A stretch of DNA of 64,000 nt from Marsupella aquatica (Eukaryota > Marchantiophyta). The notes beneath the pieces were generated by a model that searched no databases, was not told the origin of the DNA, and was given only the letters and a program-made list of their open reading frames with translations. Positions within the stretch are counted from its first letter, which is position 1, and every line of letters starts with the position of its first letter. The stretch lies in contig OZ316892.1 in NCBI GenBank assembly GCA_973895155.1, forward strand, positions 9,362,001-9,426,000. The letters run 5' to 3'. Shown here piece by piece: positions 56,946 through 64,000 of this stretch. Made by a program: the position numbers and the translations under genes.

Positions 56946-59786
56946 ATGGCCACCCTGGAGAAATTACACTTTCCAGCCCTATTGGCAGATGGCAATAATT
57001 ACTTAACCTGGTCAATAGATGTAGAGACCTACTTCGCATCAATACAACTAGAGGATACATTAATTACTGATGACAATTTAACATTGCAACAGAAGGCCAA
57101 AGCTGTATTTCTACTTAGACAGCATTTGACACCATCACTGAAGACACAATATATGAGTGATCTTAATCCCCGTCTATTATGGGACAAATTAAAAGCTCGA
57201 TTTGACCATATGCGAGAGGTCTGGCTCCCAGAAGCCCGCAGGGATTGGTTTAATCTACGTGTCATGGATCATACTTCTATAGCAAATTATAATAGTTCTC
57301 TATTTCGTATTACATCTCAATTGGAGATGTGTGGCCACCCAGTTGCAGACTTAGACAAAATCGATAAAACGTTGAGTACTTTCCCAGAGGCCAACATCGC
57401 CTTGGGAACTCAATACAGGAATATGCAATTCACAACTTATTCTAACTTAATTGCACATCTCCTAGTAGAGGAGAAACAACAAATTGTCTCTCTACAGAAT
57501 GCAAGGAAACGACCACCAGGCACTGCACCAATACCACAGAAACCAGAAATTAATTACAATGCCCCAGAAGACCAACAACGAAATATAAGAGGCCGGGGTA
57601 CACAAAGAGGTGGATATAGAGGACGAGGTCGCAACTCAAATTATAGTGGAAGGGGAAATCAGTATGAAAATACCAGAGGTCGAGGCAGCAGAAGCCGTGG
57701 CCGGGGTAGAGGAAGAGGACGCGGCAGAGGTCACGCCCAATCATCTGACAACACACGAGAAGACCGAATGTATTATAGATGTGGAAAAATTGGCCACCTA
57801 AAGAAAGACTGCTGGGCTTCTGACCAAGCGGCTAAGAGGCACTCAGAAGCAAGAGCTAAGTTAAAGCAAAATCCAGATGGCAACTATATGGAATTGGAAG
57901 AGGAGCTACCATCTTATCGAGAAGAAACTGATATGATAGACCAATCCAACGCTGAAGCTCATCTGGTGACAGCAGAGCCACCATATCCCTCCTCCAACGA
58001 TCCCAATTTAGGTATCATTGATAGTGGGACATCCCACACTATCCTAAAAGATAGGAGTTATTTCCAAGACATCACTCCATCTGCCAGGATAATGACAACC
58101 ATATCAGGTACGAATAAGATTGAGGAAGGAACAGGAAAGGCTACTGTCAAATTTCCCCAAGGAACAGTCATTAACATCGAAGCAGCTATCTTTGCACCAA
58201 AAGCTACTCGAAATTTGATTAGCTTCAAAGACGTTGTTGCTAATAATTATCAACTCCGCACAGCAATGCTCCAGCAGAAACCTACTTTGCAAATAGTAGC
58301 CATGACCACAGATGGAATTCAAATCAAAGAGATACTACCTCTAATACCCCCGGGTTTATATGCAGCCCCAATAACAGCGAACTATGCCACAGCAGAATCA
58401 AATAATCTTACATACCTCTGGCACTGTCGACTGGGGCACCCGGGAATAAATATGTATCGTCGCATCATCAATGACTCACGAGGAATCCCTAAAGGAGTGC
58501 GTCCATCTATAAATCATAAGCAATGTCTGGCATGTTCTCAGGGGAAGCTGAGTACACGCCCAGCTACACAAAAGACCATCTATACTATCCCTAAATTCCT
58601 GGAACGTCTAAATGCTGATGTCTGCGGGCCAATACACCCTCCAAGTGGGCCTTTCAGATATTTTTTAGCCATTGTAGACTCTTCAACTAAATGGCTCCAA
58701 GTTTCATTAATTTCTACTCGTAACCTGGTCTTTGCCAGAATCTTAGCCAACTTATTAAAACTTCGAGTACAATTCCCAGATTGTCCAATTAAGAAATTGC
58801 GAGTGGACGGGGCAAGGGAATTTACCTCCAGAGCATTTGACGACTTCTGTATGACAGCGGGGATCGACATTGAATACTCAGTTCCTTACGTCCATTTCCA
58901 GAACGGCATAGCAGAGTCAGTCATAAAAAGGATTCAAATGATAACAAGGCCACTTCTATTGAACTCTAAACTACCACCTTCAGCATGGGGACACGCTGTC
59001 CTCCATGCAACAACTTTGCTTAAGTATCGGCCGTCAGCATTTAATACTAAAACCCCTCATCACCTTGCATTCGGTTTACCCCCTGATCTTTCACACATTA
59101 GAGTATTCGGATGTAAAGTGATGGTACCCATCCTTGGGCCACATCGATCCAAACTTGGCCCACAGAGAAGAGAAGGTATTTATATTGGCCATGACTCCTC
59201 GTCTATTATCCGCTATCTGGAACCTAGCACAGCTGATGTATTTAAAGCAAGACACGCTGACTGCCATTTCTATGAGGAAATTTTCCCCTCATTACTTAAG
59301 GCGCCAACTACATCACACGACATAACACCAGTACAACTCAATTGGAATAGCAGAAATCTACTCAATCAAGATCCAAGAACTCAAAGTGCAGACGAGGAGG
59401 TAAGGCGCTTATTACATCTCCACGAAATGTTGGAAAAGATTCCTGACGCTTTCAATGATGCAGCAAATGTGACCAGATCACATGTTGAAGCAGTCAATAC
59501 CCCAGCTCGGATTCAGCTGCTGCCAACTCAAGCAAAGGAAACCTTACCTAAGGCGAAGAGAGGACGCCCACTAGGATCCACTGATTCTCGCCCTCGCCAG
59601 AGACGTGCACAAACGGTAAATACTGAAACCACATTTAATCTGGTCAGTATCGAACCAGAGAAAAAGAGGGCACCAGATAATGAAGAAATGTCTATTCAAT
59701 ACACACACAGGACACATTTATGCTCGATCAAACACAATAATAGACGAGCAGTTTGCTTATCATATAGCCCAATCCATCTCAAATAA
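56946..59786 (+). CDS. Copia gag-protease-integrase polyprotein (frame 1)
   Basis: 946 residues from ATG at 56946. In order: gag core (from about residue 1, KLHFPALLADGNNYLTWS), an Arg/Gly-rich region (residues 215-260), a zinc knuckle near residue 277 whose first Cys is replaced (YYRCGKIGHLKKDC), aspartic protease DSGTSHTIL near residue 359, integrase zinc finger (LWHCRLGHPG...CLACSQGK, residues 493-535), and the DD-E core with Asp in NADVCGP, Asp in RVDGAREF and Glu in FQNGIAES. The frame ends in the connection before RT and overlaps the next frame by 107 nt. Codes for particle protein and integration enzyme. Confidence 0.95.
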   Translation: MATLEKLHFPALLADGNNYLTWSIDVETYFASIQLEDTLITDDNLTLQQKAKAVFLLRQHLTPSLKTQYMSDLNPRLLWDKLKARFDHMREVWLPEARRDWFNLRVMDHTSIANYNSSLFRITSQLEMCGHPVADLDKIDKTLSTFPEANIALGTQYRNMQFTTYSNLIAHLLVEEKQQIVSLQNARKRPPGTAPIPQKPEINYNAPEDQQRNIRGRGTQRGGYRGRGRNSNYSGRGNQYENTRGRGSRSRGRGRGRGRGRGHAQSSDNTREDRMYYRCGKIGHLKKDCWASDQAAKRHSEARAKLKQNPDGNYMELEEELPSYREETDMIDQSNAEAHLVTAEPPYPSSNDPNLGIIDSGTSHTILKDRSYFQDITPSARIMTTISGTNKIEEGTGKATVKFPQGTVINIEAAIFAPKATRNLISFKDVVANNYQLRTAMLQQKPTLQIVAMTTDGIQIKEILPLIPPGLYAAPITANYATAESNNLTYLWHCRLGHPGINMYRRIINDSRGIPKGVRPSINHKQCLACSQGKLSTRPATQKTIYTIPKFLERLNADVCGPIHPPSGPFRYFLAIVDSSTKWLQVSLISTRNLVFARILANLLKLRVQFPDCPIKKLRVDGAREFTSRAFDDFCMTAGIDIEYSVPYVHFQNGIAESVIKRIQMITRPLLLNSKLPPSAWGHAVLHATTLLKYRPSAFNTKTPHHLAFGLPPDLSHIRVFGCKVMVPILGPHRSKLGPQRREGIYIGHDSSSIIRYLEPSTADVFKARHADCHFYEEIFPSLLKAPTTSHDITPVQLNWNSRNLLNQDPRTQSADEEVRRLLHLHEMLEKIPDAFNDAANVTRSHVEAVNTPARIQLLPTQAKETLPKAKRGRPLGSTDSRPRQRRAQTVNTETTFNLVSIEPEKKRAPDNEEMSIQYTHRTHLCSIKHNNRRAVCLSYSPIHLK

Positions 59787-61584
59787 TACACCTGATCCCT
59801 ATACAATCAAAGAAGCACAGAAAAGGCCCGATTGGCCACAGTGGAGAGAGGCTATCAATACAGAAATGGACGCATTAATCAAAAGACAAGTATTCGGCCC
59901 AGTTAAGGTTGTACAACCAAAGAATGACTATACAGATAGTCGTTTTATATTCGTTAGAAAACGCAATGCCCAAGGAGATGTCATAAGATATCGAGCAAGG
60001 CTTGTAGCGAAAGGCTACACCCAAATCCCTAGAAGAGATTACGATTTAACCTATTCGCCAGTTATGGATGTAACTACCTTTAGGTACTTAATATCTTTTT
60101 CAAGAAAGCATAAACTCAAAAACATACTCATGGACGTGGTAACTGCGTACCTATATGGAGTCTTAGACTCCGAAATATATATGAAAGCTCCAAAGGAATT
60201 GCTCGAAAGAGTGGTAGAGCACATCCAGGGGAAGAATATACATACCCTAAGTCAGGACATGAAGTCGGGACTTCGACAGATTGTCCCTGATGATGACATT
60301 AAAGGCCTAGTGTTGAGCAGTGGCAACACACTCAAAGAACCACTCCAGTACCCAGGTAAATATGGGACTGGACAGCAGGCATTTGCTGTGCAAGTCCTTA
60401 AATCAATAAACGGACTGAAACAGAGCGGACGCATCTGGTATCAGACATTCAAAACTAAGATGCAGACTCTTGGCTTTATAAATGACGACCTCGCCCCTTG
60501 CATTTTTATAAAACACCTAGCACCTGAGTTCGTGATATTAGCACTATATGTTGATGACGTCAATCTGTTCGGCACCCCCAAGCTATTAAAGCAGACTATT
60601 AATACAATGAAGGGCATCTTCGAAATGAAAGAACTGGGAGAACCGACGTATTGCCTCGGTCTACAGTTCGACCACCTGCCACAAGGTATGTTTATTAGTC
60701 AATCAACTTACACAAAGAAAATTCTTCGACAGTTTAACATGCAGAATGCTTACTCAGTCTCGACTCCCATGGAGATGCGATCCCTGGACACCACTAAAGA
60801 TATGTTTAGAAGGAGACAAGAAAATGAACCACTTCTTGATGCAGACAAGCCTTATTTATCTGCAATCGGAGCTCTCCTCTATCTGGCGAACAACACCCGT
60901 CCCGACATTTCATTTGCAGTGAGTCTCTTGGCACGACATAGCGCCCAACCTACTATTCGCCACTGGAACGGCATCAAACGACTATTTTGTTATCTTCAAG
61001 GCTCCATGGATATGGGCCTGTATTTCGCCAATGATAACCCGGATGAACTGCAAGGATACGCGGACGCTGGATATCTATCCGATCCGCATGACTCGAAATC
61101 TCAGACTGGTTATGTCTTCTTGCAAGGCAACACAGCAATATCATGGCGCAGTACAAAACAAACCTTGACTACCACATCGTCCAATCATTCAGAAGTAATA
61201 GCTCTTTACGAAGCAACAAGAGAAGCGCTATGGCTTCGAAACATCATAAACCACATCCGCAAGAATACTGGTAAGCCACTACTCACCAAACCGACGATTA
61301 TCCATGAAGATAACAAAGCTTGCGTGGACCAAATCAATGCAGGATATATGAAGACAGACCGCACGAAGCATATCGACCCAAAATTTTTCTTTACCCATGA
61401 ACAGATAGGGCAGCACATCAATGTGCACTGGAAGAGCTCCCAGGAGAACTGTGCTGATCTATTCACGAAGCCATTACCCGCCAGCCTCCATCGAAAGCAC
61501 GTAGCAGCGATCGGCATGACAAGATTGTCGACATTGCGCCCGCCCGTCGACACACAAACGAGAGAAACTCCACAGTTTGAATGA
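59680..61584 (+). CDS. Copia reverse transcriptase-RNase H (frame 2)
   Basis: 634 codons from ATG at 59680 in the +1 frame relative to frame 1. The RT region starts near WPQWREAINTEMDALIKRQV, has YRARLVAKGYTQ, and carries the catalytic box LYVDDVNLFG near residue 290. RNase H follows with GYADAGYLSDPHDSKSQTGY, SNHSEVIALYEA and HEDNKACVDQ. All key residues are present. The element would need ribosomal frameshifting, or one base change, to make a single polyprotein. Together with identical LTRs this leaves open whether the break is programmed or a fresh mutation. Confidence 0.95.
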   Translation: MKKCLFNTHTGHIYARSNTIIDEQFAYHIAQSISNNTPDPYTIKEAQKRPDWPQWREAINTEMDALIKRQVFGPVKVVQPKNDYTDSRFIFVRKRNAQGDVIRYRARLVAKGYTQIPRRDYDLTYSPVMDVTTFRYLISFSRKHKLKNILMDVVTAYLYGVLDSEIYMKAPKELLERVVEHIQGKNIHTLSQDMKSGLRQIVPDDDIKGLVLSSGNTLKEPLQYPGKYGTGQQAFAVQVLKSINGLKQSGRIWYQTFKTKMQTLGFINDDLAPCIFIKHLAPEFVILALYVDDVNLFGTPKLLKQTINTMKGIFEMKELGEPTYCLGLQFDHLPQGMFISQSTYTKKILRQFNMQNAYSVSTPMEMRSLDTTKDMFRRRQENEPLLDADKPYLSAIGALLYLANNTRPDISFAVSLLARHSAQPTIRHWNGIKRLFCYLQGSMDMGLYFANDNPDELQGYADAGYLSDPHDSKSQTGYVFLQGNTAISWRSTKQTLTTTSSNHSEVIALYEATREALWLRNIINHIRKNTGKPLLTKPTIIHEDNKACVDQINAGYMKTDRTKHIDPKFFFTHEQIGQHINVHWKSSQENCADLFTKPLPASLHRKHVAAIGMTRLSTLRPPVDTQTRETPQFE

Positions 61585-61946
61585 GCAGCTCGAGCCGACA
61601 GACGACAGCCGACTCGACGACGATGCAACCTAAAACTTTCATTCCTGTATACATAGACAGAATACGATTTCTCATACCAATACAAGATAGAATAATTATT
61701 ATCGTAAACACCCCATTTAAACTAAAGGGAAGTAGTTTTAGTAATAGGGGACCCAAATTAAACTTTACATTTGGACAAATTATAAGGTAGACTCACCTTA
61801 GTGCAAATTTAAGAAAATCCTACTAATGGTGGCTAGAACCCTTTTTCCTTATGAAGAAAGCAGAAGGTTTTAATGGGGCAGCACCAAAAATAAACATAGG
61901 GTTAGTAGTGTGGTGATTTTATACCCCTAAACTCTCCAAGGGGAAG
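61585..61946 (+). other. 3' untranslated region of the copia element
   Basis: AT-rich stretch from the RT stop to the purine tract CCAAGGGGAAG next to the 3' LTR. No gene. Confidence 0.7.
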
Positions 61947-62110
61947 TGTTGTAACCATTTACTCTAGACCATGGTTAACCCCTAACCCTATCCTGAAGGG
62001 GTAACATGGGTTAACACCAACCCCAACATGTAACCCTATGGTGACTATATAAGTCACACCCATAATGGAACACAACAGTGAGTTGCAAGTCTCTCCATTG
62101 TCACACAACA
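61947..62110 (+). repeat. 3' LTR of the copia element
   Basis: 164 bp identical to the 5' LTR, followed by the target duplication ATTAA at 62111-62115. Confidence 0.95.
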
Positions 62111-62227
62111 ATTAACTCCAAATATAGTAGTGCTCGAAACATATTATTAACAATATAAAAAGAACATGTCATTACAAAACATACGTTCACATACGATGAA
62201 CATATAATACATGTCCCTAAAGTAATC

Positions 62228-63043
62228 CTAATCCCATTCATAATGTGTAAACAACTCCTCTCCAGCCAAAATGGTCCTATTAGCTACAACTAGACAATGG
62301 TCATGATGATATCTCTGCCCATAAGGGGCTGGAGGGGGACCATCAACAAAAACCCATTCACAGTTTTTCCTACACTTAGGCCGGGTCCCCACAGTACTGT
62401 TGATGAAACCGGCAATATTCCCACTACGGATGGGATCACCATCAATTATACGCTGGTCACAATACTTTCTGGTGCAACCATCAAAAGTATCCATGTCCAA
62501 TGCATAGGTCTTCCACTCAGGGTGTTGAACAAGGATCATGTTCCAATGTCTCCTCTTGTAAATGGGTCCACCATACGGGAACAACGTTGGTCCATCCGAA
62601 GAGCGCCCTTTTCCACCCATATCATCCACAATAATGTCCTGACAAGAGAAAATCCCATACCCATGCCTCTCCCCTAGGGTTGAACTCTTGACAACCCAAT
62701 GTCTTCCCCAAATTTCTATCTCCTCACCATAGGTTATATCACATGGCAAACCAAGGCACTCCGGATTCCAATCCTTTATGATAGGAACACACTTCCCTGT
62801 GAAGGTACAAGGGCCCCATCTACCATCAACCCTACAAGTGTACTGATCCACTTCCCCTCTAGGCTGTCTTTTTGACTTTTTTTTCCCTCTTGTAACAATA
62901 CCGTCACCCTGAATTGTCCCAACACTACCTTGCCCTGCTGCCACTAAACGAAAAGCTTGTGAAAGTGCCGAGCCTATAGCATCTAGAACTCCTTGTGAGG
63001 GAACATAGGGTGTTGGTGTAGTGGGTGTAGGCCTACTAGATAC
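62228..63043 (-). CDS. SET-domain protein of CACTA C (second exon)
   Basis: Exon 2 runs from 63043 (after a CCTATAG acceptor) to the stop at 62228, about 271 residues. It has the same layout as the SET protein of A: CRVDGRWGPCTFTGKCVPII, EIWGRHWVVKSSTLGERHGYGIFS (GxG motif), FPYGGPIYKRRHW, then DGDPIRSGNIAGFINSTVG (NxxxFxN) and AGEELFTHYEWD at the extreme C-terminus. The two proteins share the order and core motifs but are well diverged, so the gene has been kept over the divergence of the two CACTA subfamilies. No stop or frameshift is seen in this exon. The first exon should lie to the right but is displaced by element D, which begins at 63108. Lysine methylation is the family activity; the Ser in place of the motif His makes activity uncertain. 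Confidence 0.75.
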   Translation of the reverse strand, partial: VSSRPTPTTPTPYVPSQGVLDAIGSALSQAFRLVAAGQGSVGTIQGDGIVTRGKKKSKRQPRGEVDQYTCRVDGRWGPCTFTGKCVPIIKDWNPECLGLPCDITYGEEIEIWGRHWVVKSSTLGERHGYGIFSCQDIIVDDMGGKGRSSDGPTLFPYGGPIYKRRHWNMILVQHPEWKTYALDMDTFDGCTRKYCDQRIIDGDPIRSGNIAGFINSTVGTRPKCRKNCEWVFVDGPPPAPYGQRYHHDHCLVVANRTILAGEELFTHYEWD

Positions 63044-63107
63044 CTATAGGAAGAAATGGAACCAAGTGAGTGTGATGAACCTCCCAAATTTTATTTTATG
63101 CTACCTA

Positions 63108-64000
63108 CACTAGAAGAAAACAGGGCCCTTTATGACCAATCACCCAATGACGGAGATGAATAAATGACCAAAATTTCTAATGACACAAAAAGAATGACAG
63201 GGGAATGACTGTCCACAATGACCAATAGACCAAAATGACAAAATGTTAACTTTTGCGTCATTTTGTATAATGTTTGTAATGACTGATGTGACCAAAATGA
63301 CCCAATTTCCTTAAATGGTCAATTTAGATACATGTCCTAAATGACACAATTAATAACAACAATGATAAATCAGTGTTTAGCAACATTATAGTCACTCTGG
63401 ACAACGGTGATAAATGACAAAAAATGTATTACCGTCATTTTAACCAACGGTGTTAAATGACGGTAATATAGGGTCAATCTGAAAATGAGAATATATCAGT
63501 GTTTACAACAATATATTGTCATTATGGATTTCACCCATAAATGACTAACTCTAGGGTCAATCTTGAAATTAGGACATATCAATGTTTACAAGAACATACC
63601 GTCATTATGGACTTCTCTCATAAATGACTAACTCTAGGGTCAACCTTAAAATTAGGACATATCAATGTTTACAAGAACATACCGTCATTATGGACTTCTC
63701 TCATAAATGACTAACTCCAGAGTCAATCTTGAAATTATGATATATCAGTGTTTACAAGAACACACCGTCATTATGGACTTCTCTCATAAATGACTAACTC
63801 CAGAGTCAATCTTGAAATTATGATATATCAGTGTTTACAAGAACATACCGTCATTATGGACTTATCTCATAAATGACTAACTCTAGAGTCAATCTTGAAA
63901 TTATGATATATCGGTGTTTACAACAACATATTGTCATTATGGACTTGTCGCATAAATGTCTAAATATAGGGTCAATCTAAAAATCATGATATATCAATGT
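63108..64000. mobile_element. Left end of a further CACTA transposon (D)
   Basis: The terminus CACTAGAAGAAAACAGGGCC resembles common plant CACTA ends. It is followed by dense AATGAC/GTCATT words in both orientations as subterminal motif. The right end and the target duplication partner (CTA at 63105-63107) are outside the window. It lies in the intron or 5' part of C's SET gene. Confidence 0.75.
63434..64000. repeat. 83-bp tandem repeats in the end of CACTA D
   Basis: The landmark (C/T)GTCATTATGGA occurs at 63517, 63600, 63683, 63766, 63849 and 63932, exactly 83 bp apart each time. Each unit holds TAAATGACTAA and TATCA(A/G)TGTTTACAA. The array runs off the window. Confidence 0.95.

Larger units (their letters stand above)
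56328..62110 (+). mobile_element. Full-length Ty1/copia retrotransposon, 5783 bp, identical LTRs, TSD ATTAA
   Basis: Identical 164-bp LTRs (56328-56491 and 61947-62110) start TGTTGTAACC and end CACACAACA. ATTAA flanks both sides. A purine tract (AAGGGGAAG) precedes the 3' LTR. The primer-binding region after the 5' LTR reads CGTTATCAGCGCG, which resembles the TATCAG core of initiator-Met tRNA sites. Two long frames encode gag-protease-integrase and RT-RNase H. Identical LTRs mean a very recent insertion. It sits in element C between C's transposase and SET genes. Confidence 0.97.
40727..64000 (-). mobile_element. Outer CACTA transposon C, interrupted by four insertions (right end off window)
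   Basis: The left terminus is CACTACTACATATTGG at 40727. Its own genes, all on the minus strand, are the TNP2 pseudogene (41482-44375 continued at 54230-54601) and a SET-domain gene (63043-62228). Within it lie CACTA A (44376-54226), CACTA B (54612-56293), a copia element (56328-62110) and the left part of CACTA D (from 63108). Removing A joins the two TNP2 pieces across the TCT duplication, which proves the nesting. The right terminus was not found, so the end coordinate is the window limit. Confidence 0.75.

Overview
The window reads as nuclear DNA of a land plant. It has GT-AG introns in phase with coding exons, an NRT2-type nitrate transporter with its NAR2/NRT3 partner, a homeobox gene, CACTA (En/Spm) transposons with TNP2 transposases, Ty1/copia and Ty3/gypsy elements and a Helitron-like 3' terminus. 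Intronless NRT2 and NAR2 genes, and the absence of familiar seed-plant neighbours, lean towards a seed-free lineage (bryophyte, lycophyte or fern), but I cannot name the species.

Layout. 0-1.2 kb: 3' half of an unrecognised multi-exon gene. 1.2-2.7 kb: 148/156-bp satellite repeats. 4.1-7.6 kb: a small homeodomain gene plus a decayed copy of one of its exons. 8-13 kb: little that can be supported beyond short duplications and a tRNA-like relic. 13.4-22 kb: a divergent pair, NAR2 (minus strand) and NRT2 (plus strand), separated by 6.3 kb of tandem duplications and a minisatellite that ends in a Helitron-like 3' terminus. 23.3-27.6 kb: a tandem family of three small secreted-protein loci (one intact, one with a shifted start, one pseudogene). 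29-36 kb: a relic copia fragment, a possible LTR and a truncated gypsy element carrying two small DNA-transposon insertions. 36.3-39.8 kb: a multi-exon minus-strand gene that joins a ParB-like segment to a beta-class amino-methyltransferase, broken by an in-frame TAG. 40.7-64 kb: a nest of CACTA transposons. An outer element (C) is interrupted by a 9.85-kb CACTA (A, TSD TCT), a 1.68-kb deletion derivative (B, TSD AGA), a 5.78-kb copia element with identical LTRs (TSD ATTAA) and the left end of another CACTA (D).

The most interesting system is the transposon nest. CACTA elements A and C each carry, beside the TNP2 transposase, a second gene whose product has a SET-domain core, and deletion derivative B keeps a fused relic of both genes. 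A SET (histone methyltransferase-like) protein therefore looks like a regular component of this CACTA family and not a chance capture. Element A also encodes an acidic TNPA-like protein. Its gene lies between internal clusters of the same TCCGAT motif that fills the element's ends. Several coding regions in the nest are interrupted by TGA codons, most simply read as CGA-to-TGA decay of methylated CpG.

The second notable locus is the ParB-like/methyltransferase gene, an architecture usual in phages and plasmids but unexpected in a plant nucleus. The third is the divergent NAR2-NRT2 pair, which puts both subunits of the two-component high-affinity nitrate uptake system side by side.
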